Program-made: the position numbers and the translations under genes | Assembly (NCBI GenBank): GCA_947650285.1 | Contig: CANTFL010000090.1 | Location: forward strand, 1,054,001 to 1,118,000 | DNA from: Hyaloperonospora brassicae | Lineage: Eukaryota > Oomycota > Peronosporomycetes > Peronosporales > Peronosporaceae | Length of the DNA stretch: 64,000 bases | Direction of reading: 5' to 3' | Shown: positions 48,654-57,420 of the stretch, piece after piece | How the letters are laid out: every line of letters starts with the position of its first letter | Numbering within the stretch: the first letter of the stretch is position 1 | The notes under the pieces: model-generated | Database searches by the model: none | The model's input: the letters and a program-made list of their open reading frames with translations, nothing else | Told to the model about the DNA's origin: nothing

Positions 48654-49766
48654 CTAGACTTTGCCACTACGCAGATAACGCAAGAACCGTTTCGGTTCTA
48701 GCGTTGGCAATTGAGTTATCTCCGAAGTGAAATTTGGAGGCACAATCAGATCAAGAGTATAAGCGCCTATATTTGATTCGTCATTGACCAAGACGTTCAA
48801 CGTATCGGTTACTTCCTGGGAACTTGTTTCCACAGGTTGCTGAGGGCCTGATCCCTCAGCAAGTGACTCTTGAGGAATTCCTTCCTCAAGTACGTGGGGA
48901 CTTATTCCCTCGACGTCTTCTGACTGTGGCTGTGCATCCACAGTCAGGCACCGATCCTCTACGGTCGACTCTCCAGTCGACCTAGGATATACATGTTGCC
49001 CTTTGAAGGCAACAGGTTTAATCTTGCTTCTACGATGCTGCCCGCTAGGCGTGCATCCACGCCCCGGTCAACTCGACTTCTTCGAGTGGTGGACCTTCGG
49101 CTCCGCCTGTACTTCTGTACAGCCGCCGGGAGCTTGCTCCACAGTGTAGTGATCAACTACACTGTGACCTTGTGCAGTCGTGCTAAGGACCGTACCGCAA
49201 GTGAGGCCATCGCACTCACTCGCAGAACATCCACACGCTTGTAGACGCTCCAAGATGTTCATCAGATGGCCATCTGATGAACAAGTGGCAGGCATCTTCA
49301 CGGATCGATGCTGCCAGCTCACCCTTGGCTCGTACCTTCTGAGCCAAGGTAATCCCAGGATGACATCAAATTTGTCATCCGGATCCAGTACGATGAAGTC
49401 ATCATCGTACTGTTCGCCCTCTAACGTGTAGTGGATTCCGACTACACGTTTCTCAACGGTAATCGATGCGCCTGTTGCAAGGCGCACCGTCATCCTCGTG
49501 AGGGGAATGTCGCGCTCAACGAACTTGAGCCTACGACCCTCTAGTGACTGGCGACGAACAAAGTTGTTCGAGGCCCCACAGTCTACTAGGGCACGAAGCG
49601 ACAAATCATTTGTCGCTTCCAACTTCAAGGTGATGAGCGAAACGTCATCACCAGGTGCCGAGACACACAATGATTGTGTATCTGGAGCAACTTTCGTCAA
49701 GAGATTTGCAAATTCTCTTGAGGTTGCTGGATCAGTAGGGCGCTCCGCCCCTACTGACCCCGACCA
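48654..49766 (-). pseudogene. aspartic protease and protease-RT linker
   Basis: Frame from the gag junction to 49068 contains the retropepsin motif LRALVDCGASNNFV (DCGA in place of DSGA) and the flap/C-terminal strand FDVILGLPWLRRYEP. A TGA at 49068 interrupts it. The same frame resumes as an acidic linker ending LRYLRSGKV (48941-48654). In the second Ty3 copy the TGA position is a sense codon. It is in the -1 frame relative to gag. Confidence 0.88.
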
Positions 49767-50815
49767 TTTTTTGATGGTCCGTCTCGCTGTTGCGGTTTCG
49801 CAACAGCGCTGGACCCACGCCCATTGCCCTTTCTGGCAAATGGACGTCCATTTCGCTCAGTACTGTTTGGTACTGGGAGTGGAGCACTACACTCGTATGC
49901 GTAGTGCCCTAATTTCTGACAGCGATTGCATTTCTGCATTCGCTTGTTGTTTGAAGAGCGTGGCCTCTCGCTCTCAACATAACAGAGGTTCATTGGTTCT
50001 GGACCTCCGGTCTCTTGTCGTCTAGGTGGAATATAAGAGTTTGAGCTAGCATGAGCCTGTCTCATGCTCAAGTCTTCCTGTTCCGCGACTGATATCGCTT
50101 CTTCAAGCGTATTCAGCTCTAGGCGGAACAGGTGGCTCCTGACGGGCCCTTCTGCGAGCCCTAGCATGAACATTGTAATCAACGTGTGTTCATGAACTGG
50201 GTTGGCAGGTATACTACTCGCAAGGAGTCGTATATGTTGTGCGTGAGCGTGAACATCACGCTTGCCCTGCTTGAGTTTCAGGAGCTCTGAACGAGCTCTG
50301 AACTCAGCGCGTGGCGGCTAAAACGTTTATCTGAGCCGGGACTTGAAGTCATCTAGCGACCTAAACACATTTGGGTCGCTACTCTCGAGCCCTAAGGCTC
50401 AAGTTTTGGCACGTCCTGTCAAATGGGTCTGAGCAAATGTAAGTTTTATTTCCTCATCGTCGACACGACGTGCCTTCAAGGCTCTGTCGAGTTCGACAAA
50501 CCATAGTAACAGGGAGTCCTCCGGGACTCCTCTGTACTTTGAGATGTCAACCTTCATGACCTCGGGACGACGCGAATGTGTCGTCCCGCCCACATCAGCA
50601 TGGAACTGCTGCTGTCTCAACAGCTCACTCTGTTGAGCACCGAGTTCTCTCAACTGCTCGGCCTATTGAGAGCCTTGCTGGTGAAGCAAGGCTACTTTCT
50701 TTCTTCCGGCGACAAGTTCACTTTGGATGAACTTGGCTATAGCGGCATGTTGTTGGTCTCTGTCTAGAGACTCCAACATGGCGCTAATAGCGAACTCGCC
50801 TACGGTAGAACTCAT
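49751..50815 (-). pseudogene. gag (capsid and zinc knuckle), with in-frame stops
   Basis: A single frame of 354 codons from ATG at 50815 (MSSTVGEFAISAMLESLDRD) to TAG at 49751. It holds the capsid-like segment (VDISKYRGVPEDSLLLWFVE ... FAQTHLTGRAK), HEHTLITMFMLGLAEGPVRS, and one CCHC zinc knuckle, CNRCQKLGHYAYEC, near 49920. At least four internal stops break it: TAG at 50663-50665, TGA at 50399-50401 and two near 50.3 kb. The frame itself is never lost, which suggests the stops are late point mutations. Confidence 0.9.
49766..49772 (-). promoter_or_regulatory. candidate -1 ribosomal frameshift site between gag and pol
   Basis: On the minus strand the heptamer A AAA AAT sits in gag phase just before the gag stop at 49751. 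A -1 slip here enters the protease frame without a gap. Only the phase and heptamer are observed; no downstream pseudoknot was verified. Confidence 0.45.
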
Positions 50816-50939
50816 GCGTTCTACCGCACTCCATTAGATGTCACTCAAAGGGTTAAACCCCTCACGCGTGGCGTGAAAGGTCTCCTCATCATCCAGCATG
50901 TTCATGGTGGATGATGTGGAGGTGGTCGCTGGAAGGACT

Positions 50940-50953
50940 ACAAAGTGCTACCA
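50940..50953 (-). promoter_or_regulatory. candidate primer-binding site
   Basis: Two bases after the 5' LTR the minus strand reads TGGTAGCACTTTGT. The first eight bases fit the complement of an initiator-Met tRNA 3' end in some eukaryotes. The second element has TAGTAGCACTT at the same place. Confidence 0.45.
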
Positions 50954-50955
50954 GG

Positions 50956-51368
50956 TGTATTGGGGCACACCCTTGCGTGAACTCAACGCAAGGGTATCGT
51001 GCACCGACAAGCGTACACGAGGCAACCGAGGAAGCGGTAGGTAAGACAGAGGCAACACTGTCTTAGGGAAAAGTAGAACTGTAGTATTAATATAATTAAT
51101 TCTTTAACCACTGTCTATCTGTTTGACTTAACTTAATTATACTTATCTAACTGAATGTATGACGACGTCTACTCACCACTCATTGCGCGCGTCTTGCGGC
51201 GATTGGTGGGTTGATATCGTCAAGATATCAACCAATGAGCAGACTCTTTGGTCGACCCATCAATATCACCACTATTGGTGATATTGTTATAAGAATATTC
51301 AACATAATATTCTTTATTGTCATTATCTCTCAAATGACAATTTCCATGTAACGGGCTGCCCCGTTACA
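50956..51368 (-). repeat. 5' LTR of the Ty3 element
   Basis: 413 bp, differing from the 3' LTR mainly at TGTATT versus TGTGAC at the terminus and at single bases near 50975, 51107, 51191 and 51359. Confidence 0.95.
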
Positions 51369-51613
51369 TAATAGATACACGTCTCTCTAACAGATCAAAG
51401 GGGACACTGAACGATTTGTTTTTATTGAATGACCCCGTATCCTACACGTGCCTAACCTAGACAATAATTTCATAAATTAGTACCTTTTAATGATCTGTAA
51501 TTTAATGACTGACGCACGTCAGCCTTCAGCAACTGATAAGGTGTTCTAAAATCACTAATACTGGATGTCCAACCACGTGTAAATACACATGATATATCGG
51601 TTATCAACCTATA
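51369..51613. other. spacer holding the aberrant tail of the effector copy
   Basis: Between the Ty3 LTR and the edge of the inverted duplication. It supplies out-of-family codons for the C-terminus of the truncated effector frame (51470-51613) and shows nothing else. Confidence 0.5.
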
Positions 51614-51922
51614 TGTAACCGTTATACACGGCCTTCCCCTCTGTAGGCTTTGCCGCACCTTCTTAAATAGCAGCTTAACTTTGTCAGCGATGCCGAAGAA
51701 TCTCTCCTCATTGCCCACTTGTACCGCGTTCGAGTCGTTGTGCTCACGAACGTCCTGCCAAAGTCTCTCCGTGTTGACTCCGTCGGCGTGGCCGTCCACC
51801 ACGAGATCCACTGGAGCGACATCGGGCCCAAGAACAACCTTCGGATCGACAACAGGTGAGATTGCGTCACTACGAGCTAAAAGGTGAACTAGCGCAGCCA
51901 CTGTGACGTACACCAGCCGCAT
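51470..51922 (-). pseudogene. truncated, frameshifted copy of effector 1
   Basis: From the equivalent start (51922) the protein matches effector 1 through the signal peptide, RLWQ and EER to KVRQSL, with changes such as N-to-H in the signal peptide and T-to-K before KVRQSL. A 1-nt deletion near 51637 then puts the remaining duplicated bases out of frame. Beyond the duplication edge at 51614 the sequence is unrelated. The result is a 150-residue product lacking the ~320-residue effector C-terminus. Signal peptide and EER remain, so a short secreted protein is possible, but a decayed gene is the simpler reading. The initiator CTCATTTT is retained at 51983-51990. Confidence 0.85.
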
Positions 51923-53292
51923 GCTTCGTGTTGTTCCAGTCCAGAAGGCGAAACGCACTTGGTCGTGCTGACCGTTTTATTCAAAATGAGGTACCAGGAG
52001 CCACGTAGGATGCTCCCCGACCAGGATCAGCCATCGTGTCGAGAGGTCCAATCCTAAGGGCCTCGCGGACCGGCTACGGCGACGTCGACGAAGACGGGAC
52101 ATGGCCGACTGATTTGGCAACTGGACGTTCTAACGAGATGGACGAGCTGCAGATACAAATACTTTCTACGTGCTCCAATTTCATTGGTGTCAGTGCTCCG
52201 AACACGCGCCAACATCAACACACCTCTTCGTTACAATCGGACCAAACAATGTGCAGGAGATCGCTCGGCTCGAGAAGCTTCCGGCGAACCCACGATAGCT
52301 GATCGTTTGACATGGGAACAACTACCTAAATTGCAGCGATCTTCGGGTCCCACTTCGCACCAGAACAATAGAAAAGCCGATAAACCTCCGTAAGGGGCTG
52401 TCGGACAAACCTGAGACTGGTCTCACGACATTTGTGCTCGGAAAAAAAAATCCCTTCATATGTGCTGCTCAGACTGATGTGAAGGCGCTCTGAATCCCTT
52501 TCTCTGTCATTTGGCAAGCTCTGCGCGCTCCAATCCTATCTCGCGCCTGCTGCAGAGTCGTCGTAATACGGCCATCTCGCCACCTGCTAATTGACAATCT
52601 TTCAGCGCTTGATCCATCCGCTCCACTCAGCAGCTGGAATGCGCGAAAACGCCTCTCTGCCGACTCTGACGATGACTATCTGATCCTAAGTTCTTCTTCA
52701 ACAACGATGCCTTGCGACGCTGTGCCTTCAGCTCGGGTATATGGCGGGCTGCAGATCCTATACAGGGCAACATGCGACTACCGGATCACGCATTGCATGA
52801 AGCGGTCGGTGATGATCGAAAGTTTCGAGCCCGTTTCTCCGTGCTGGAACCGCACCCGTATTTGATTGTCGACTTTTGTGTCGAGCTTCGATACCATGTC
52901 ATTGTCCTCGCTATCAGAAAAGGCAGTTAAAGGAGCGATGGTGGCACCCTTGCAGGATTCGAGTCATGCAGCCTCGCAAGGCTCCATGCTACTAGTGATC
53001 GTTTTCTGCAGGATGTTTATGACCGTGTGCTTCGACGCTAAATGCCATCATGATAGCCCAGCAGACGCACGAGGACATGATATTAGTTCGAGGCGAGGAC
53101 GACTAATCTGTCAATCATCCGCTAAGTCACTGCTGTGCGTCGTACATGAGATACATTGGTGCCACGATAAGCTGTTGCGTTCATGCGTAGATCCCGATGT
53201 AGGTTGGACGTCGTTGTGGCGCGAAGGCCAATGCGGCGTACGTCATCGAGCCCTTCACGGTCAAAGCACATAGCACATCACAGTCAGAAGAT
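51614..53292. repeat. inverted duplication, copy B
   Basis: Reverse complement of 4384-6065, near identical. It lies between a Ty3 element (51368) and a solo LTR (53299), so both edges abut mobile DNA. Confidence 0.9.
52560..53273 (+). pseudogene. broken gene fragment, copy B
   Basis: Same frame as 4403-5110 with the same in-frame TGA (52863-52865) and only a few substitutions. Unrecognised protein. Confidence 0.45.
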
Positions 53293-53298
53293 GAGTCG

Positions 53299-53771
53299 CG
53301 GTAAGGAGGCACGCTCTTACCAGATAAATGGCAAGACCTTGTGTTGATAGAACACAATGCTGCGTACTCCCGACGTCACGTTTACGTAGCGTGAGGAAGC
53401 GCGAGGAAGTAAAAGGAACTCAAAAGCTCTGTTTAAGAAAAAATATAACTGTATTTAATATAGTTAAGTTTCCTAATAAATATTCTTTGTCGTAAAAAAC
53501 CTAGCTATATGAAACTACAATCTCCTATGTGGGTTTCTTGCTCACCACCCAATGCGCGCGTCCAGCAGCGATTGGTGGTAAATTTGGTTGATGTAGCGTC
53601 CACATCAACCAGTAGGTGTAGCGACCCGTCAAAGAACTATTACCCTCGGGGGTAATATTCCTCCAACCTTACATCTTACGGGTAATGTCTATTGAACAGT
53701 ATCTAAATAGATAATGTTCAAAAATTGATACAAAGATATCAATTTTTATGTAACGGGCTCACCCCGCTACA
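53299..53771 (-). repeat. solo LTR, Ty3/gypsy family (~473 bp)
   Basis: Aligns with the LTRs at 17602-18073 and 61609-62080 (GGCACGCTCTTAC, CCCGACGTCACGT, AATATTACC, TGTAACGGGCTCACC) and ends CCCCGCTACA. No target duplication is evident; its left end lies at the edge of the inverted duplication. Confidence 0.85.
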
Positions 53772-54980
53772 TACATGTTTACGTTCAGGAACCTGTGCCG
53801 TGAATGTATTACCACTGTATCCACCGTAGAATCAAGCTCAAACCAACGAATGGGATTGACTTCTCGCGGCATGCTACAAAAAGTACCTTGACTTGTTCGA
53901 GCTATAGTCGCGGCAGAAATGCGGATGCTCAGTTGCAGATAGTGTGGCTGGTTGAAGCCTGTAAACAGGAAGCATTTGTGGAGCATGAATACTGCGTATT
54001 TTAAGGTTTAGGGGCTAAGCGAAGACTCTGCATTGCAGTGGTGGCGGGCGGTACCGAGGAAAAGGATATTTGCCTAGTAAAGAGAAGGTATTGATTGAGC
54101 TACAGCTGTGTAACTGACAAGGATACGCGGCGTGTGTCAATGGGCGCGTGCATGATCATCAGATTGGCACAGAGGCTAATGTTGCGAAGTATGAAGCAGT
54201 GCTAGAGTAACTTGATGCACTGCCGCAAGAAACATATCGCTTTGTGATAAGTTACGAGTAGCACGTCAACATCGTCGCGATTCATGTGACATGAGCTGTA
54301 TGTTGTACACCAAATTGTCGCGACAAGCAGTTCAAGTATAGGGCCACCTTACTTGGGTGGAGGATGGCGCATTGCACACGTGGTTGCGACCTACCCTGAA
54401 CCGTGTTCGAAGTGGGTCGCGCAGTCGATTGCTACACGCAACAAGTCAACCTCTTCTTACTAATGCTTTCCGGGACACCACGACCTATGCAGTTCGGCAA
54501 CATATTGCGCTCTGACACTTTTTGACCGACGACTCCGACAATCTTTACTTCAGTGACATCCACTCAGTCGCGTATAGGCCATGGCGACATTGGTGCAAGA
54601 AGTCAGTTGGAACCCGTGTTTTCTGCCTTTGTTAGACACTAATCACATAGCGTCCAAAAATTATTACGTCAAAGCATTGACGGGTGCGTCATGTCAAAAC
54701 TGTCGAGCGTAAAACCAAAGCAACACCTTAAGTCTGACAACCTCCAATCAAGTTGTAATCGACATGAAAACACGTACCAGAAGCTGCATGCGCTGTGGGC
54801 GGATGGTAGAAATGCAGCGCGCCCAATACCCAAGTGCCAACGCCAAGCAGGTTTGGACGGTCAAAGAAGCATCCTACTTACCTTTGGCTTGCTGTCTTAC
54901 GTCATCCCAAGTGATTCAAAACGACTTGGGAAAAAGGGTCTTCAGGCACCTTCAACGTAGCCGTAGCTGCGGTCACGGGA
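53772..54980 (+). pseudogene. degenerate coding remnant (unrecognised)
   Basis: Between about 54040 and 54300 a plus-strand frame interrupted by a few TAG/TGA codons reads like protein: GKGYLPSKEKVLIELQLCN, GYAACVNGRVHDHQIGTEAN, VAKYEAVLE, LDALPQETYRFVISYE. Near 54.76 kb a frame with SCMRCGRMVEMQRAQYPSA follows. The regular amphipathic segments suggest a decayed transposon or host gene. No family assigned. It lies downstream of effector 2. Confidence 0.35.
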
Positions 54981-56069
54981 TCATACATCCCTGAAATTCT
55001 TTTTTGTCTCAAGTTCGTCCAGCTTTCGATGTGGAAGGTTGTCAACGAACGTCTTGATCTCCTCCCTGATAGCTTTGACCTCCTTGTTGTCGTTCACTGT
55101 CCTCAAAGCCCGTAACACATTATTTTCAACGTGATTAACGAAATCCGGGCGCCAATTGTCGATCAAGTCCCATGCCGATTTAATGGCACCATCATCCGCT
55201 TCTTTGAGTTTATTCGTGACAGCTTTTTCTAGGTCAGCGAGCTGGTTTATAGTGTTCATGCAACCGGTCTCAAACGCTTTGATTTTCTCAGGGCCCACCA
55301 TTTGGTATTTCCCCGTTTCCCAGGCTTTCGCAATCATGCGATAGCCCTCCTGATGGAGATCCTGCACTTTCTTCGTGATGAGATCCGCATCGCCAGCTGC
55401 AGCTCTAGCAACATTTTTCATTGCAAGTGGATTTAGCTCAGCTGTAGTAGGGCGACCACCCGCGTTCGCTACTCCGTTGGGGTCGACAGCGCGAGTAGCC
55501 CCAGCAGTCTCGGCAGTTCCGGCATCTTCAGTCACGACGAGAACCTTCTTGTGCCTCTTCACAGACGCCTCGAAGCGGTCCCCGATCGTTGAATCTTCGA
55601 TCTTAATATCCTTGAACTTCTTCAAGAACTTCTGCAAAAGCGACTTTCCAGACAGCCACTTGAAAAGCGACGACCACCACTTGATCGGCTTCCCCAAGAC
55701 CTTGTACTTCTCATTGAAGCTCGCAAGTCTATTCGACGCGGCGACCGTATAATCCAACCCTTTGTCCACTCCTCTGGCCCAGAGGCCAATTTTTTTAGCA
55801 GCCGTTTCAGCCACCGACGCCGCTTCTGTAGCAACTACTGCATTATTAGCTCTCTCCTCCCATTCCACCAACAGCGACGACTCATCGTCGTCGAATGACT
55901 CGCGCAGAAGCCTCTGCGTGTCCACGTCGTAGGCGTTGCCGTCCGTCACGCGACCGACAAGAGACACGTCGGACTCGAGGAGAGCGTTCGCGTCGGCACT
56001 AGTCGAAGTCGCGACACTGGCAGCAAAAACAGCGACGAGAGCGGCGGCAGCGGAGTAGACAAAACGCAT
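54981..56069 (-). CDS. secreted RxLR effector 2 (RLLR...EER)
   Basis: 362-residue secreted effector with canonical oomycete architecture. The chosen ATG (56069) gives a strong signal peptide, MRFVYSAAAALVAVFAASVA; the frame stays open 64 codons upstream but that part is Ser/Thr/His-rich and corresponds to 5' leader. RLLR occupies residues 53-56 and EER residues 71-73, after an acidic stretch (FDDDESS). The C-terminal domain (about 75-362) is helical and charged, with aromatic pairs (KPIKWWSSLFKWLSG) and later segments such as YRMIAKAWETGKYQMV and FETGCMNTINQLADLEKAV. No enzyme motif is recognised and WY-fold membership is uncertain. RxLR-EER proteins enter host cells and alter immunity; the target here is unknown. 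No introns or disruptions. It shares upstream sequence and motif spacing with effector 1. Confidence 0.9.
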   Translation of the reverse strand: MRFVYSAAAALVAVFAASVATSTSADANALLESDVSLVGRVTDGNAYDVDTQRLLRESFDDDESSLLVEWEERANNAVVATEAASVAETAAKKIGLWARGVDKGLDYTVAASNRLASFNEKYKVLGKPIKWWSSLFKWLSGKSLLQKFLKKFKDIKIEDSTIGDRFEASVKRHKKVLVVTEDAGTAETAGATRAVDPNGVANAGGRPTTAELNPLAMKNVARAAAGDADLITKKVQDLHQEGYRMIAKAWETGKYQMVGPEKIKAFETGCMNTINQLADLEKAVTNKLKEADDGAIKSAWDLIDNWRPDFVNHVENNVLRALRTVNDNKEVKAIREEIKTFVDNLPHRKLDELETKKNFRDV

Positions 56070-56181
56070 GTTCTGCTTGTTCCAGTCGAAAGGGCCGAGC
56101 GAAAGTGATACGTGGCGGTGCTGGTGGTAGTGGCCGTGAGCAGTGGTAGTGGAGGTGTTTGTGGGGCTAGCGGTGGTGGCA

Positions 56182-56199
56182 GTCAAATTGCAAAGTGAG
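56182..56199 (-). promoter_or_regulatory. oomycete initiator plus FPR element of effector 2
   Basis: Minus strand CTCACTTTGCAATTTGAC matches the combined initiator (YTCANTYY) and flanking promoter region (CAWTTTNYY) consensus of oomycete promoters almost perfectly. It lies about 112 bp upstream of the ATG, a plausible transcription start. Confidence 0.75.
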
Positions 56200-56200
56200 A

Positions 56201-57062
56201 CTCGTGGAGCAGCACGCGCGTGCGCGGAGCTCTCCGCCCTTTGCCCAGCTATCGGATTCAACAGGTCTGATCCGAAGAGGCTCTTGACCGGCTTTGACGA
56301 CGCAACGACGCGAGCCCTTGTTCAGTCTCTTTCAAATTGCCCATTGCAGTTTGGACCACCACGAGCGCTTTGTGCCCTTTGCAAGTCCCGAGATCTTCTT
56401 GCGGTGAGCGCTGCCAACAGCGGACAGTAAGAGGCTAAGCTCGGCGTGTCACAGGAACATAAAGAGCGACGAATCTGCCACTTGGAGCGCGCACGTCATC
56501 ATTCCACTGACTGTCCGTTTGTACAAAGAGCTGCTCACGAGAACCCAAAGTGGTGCCAGAGCTTGTCTGGTCTTGAAACAGAAGGATTCGTGGCACTGGT
56601 GAGCCGGTAGTGTCTCGGGCACGCTGGTGATAGAGATGGGCCCTGCAGAACAAGCGCGGGCATGAGCCGCTGTACAAAGGACTGCACAGAAATGAGGTTT
56701 CGAGCGACCTTTCCAGTGCCTCCTCTATTATTTGTATGTGAAGCAGTAGACTACTTACAACGATCTACATGAGGTTAGTTATTCCAAAGGGCATAGCTAC
56801 CAGTGAGTGCGCAGTAGGTGAGAGCCATCTCCTCAATGTCTTCGTTCTTTGTGCGTGCGTGTGTTTTGCGAGTCACGCCGAGACAAAACACTGGAATCCA
56901 TTCACAAAGCAAGCACGTCTTTCTCACAACACAGTGCGTACGTTGCGGTCGATGTTCGCACTGCTGGACAGCTCAAAAAGGAGCGACACAGTGTGGTTGT
57001 GATGCGAGATGGCGCTCATGAAAGACTTGCTACTTGCCTACTGAAGAACAACAGAGCCGCAC
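56201..57062. other. upstream flank of effector 2, no gene recognised
   Basis: The first ~100 bp still resemble the promoter of effector 1 (AAGCCGGTCAAGAGCCTCTTC versus TAGCCGGTCCGCGAGGCCCTT on the gene strand). Beyond about 56.4 kb only short overlapping frames are seen. Confidence 0.45.
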
Positions 57063-57420
57063 TGATTGGGGGGAAATTACAAGGAAAACATTTTTTTTCC
57101 GCAAGGGGGGGGGGGGCCCCTCCCCTTTTTTATTTTTGGGGTGTTGGGTGGGTTGTTGTTGTGGTGTGGGGTGTGGAGAATTGGGTTTCCCCTTTTTCTT
57201 TTTAGATAACTATCTTCCCAAAAAGGAAGGAGGGGTGGGGTTTTTTTTTTTCTTCCCCCCCCCCCACAACAACCCCCACCCCCCCACATAAATAGGTGGG
57301 GGGGGGGGGCGGGGGCCCTCCCCCCCCCATTGAGAGGGGGGGGGGGGGGGGGGGGGGGGGTGGGGGGTAGAAAGAAAAAAGGGGGCGCCGCGCCGGGGGG
57401 GGGGGGGGGGGGGGGGGGCG
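57063..57420. other. G/C/T homopolymer tract, probable assembly artefact
   Basis: Runs of G, C and T of 8-30 nt alternate (for example around 57106-57118, 57256-57268 and 57337-57360), with almost no normal sequence in between. Frames across it give poly-Pro/Gly only. This resembles a consensus built from failing reads rather than biology. Confidence 0.75.

Larger units (their letters stand above)
43326..51368 (-). mobile_element. Ty3/gypsy chromovirus, full length, coding region broken
   Basis: An 8.04-kb LTR retrotransposon read on the minus strand, ordered 5' LTR (50956-51368), PBS, gag, protease, RT/RNase H, integrase, chromodomain, PPT, 3' LTR (43326-43738). The two LTRs differ at about 7 of 413 positions. 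The flanks are TAAGA (left) and TAATA (right), at best a decayed target duplication. Gag has in-frame stops and pol changes frame at least five times, so it is not autonomous. Short inverted repeats tile both LTRs and coding DNA, and a candidate antisense gene lies opposite the 3' end. The LTR family is shared with solo LTRs at 17.6 and 53.3 kb and the element at 61.6 kb. Confidence 0.95.

Noticed and set aside
43321..51373. TAAGA / TAATA as a 5-bp target duplication of the Ty3 element
   Set aside because: One mismatch in five; too weak to claim as intact.
56070..56261. 64 extra N-terminal codons of effector 2
   Set aside because: Low-complexity leader before a clear signal peptide; the initiator motif at 56192-56199 lies inside this frame, so it is mostly 5' leader.
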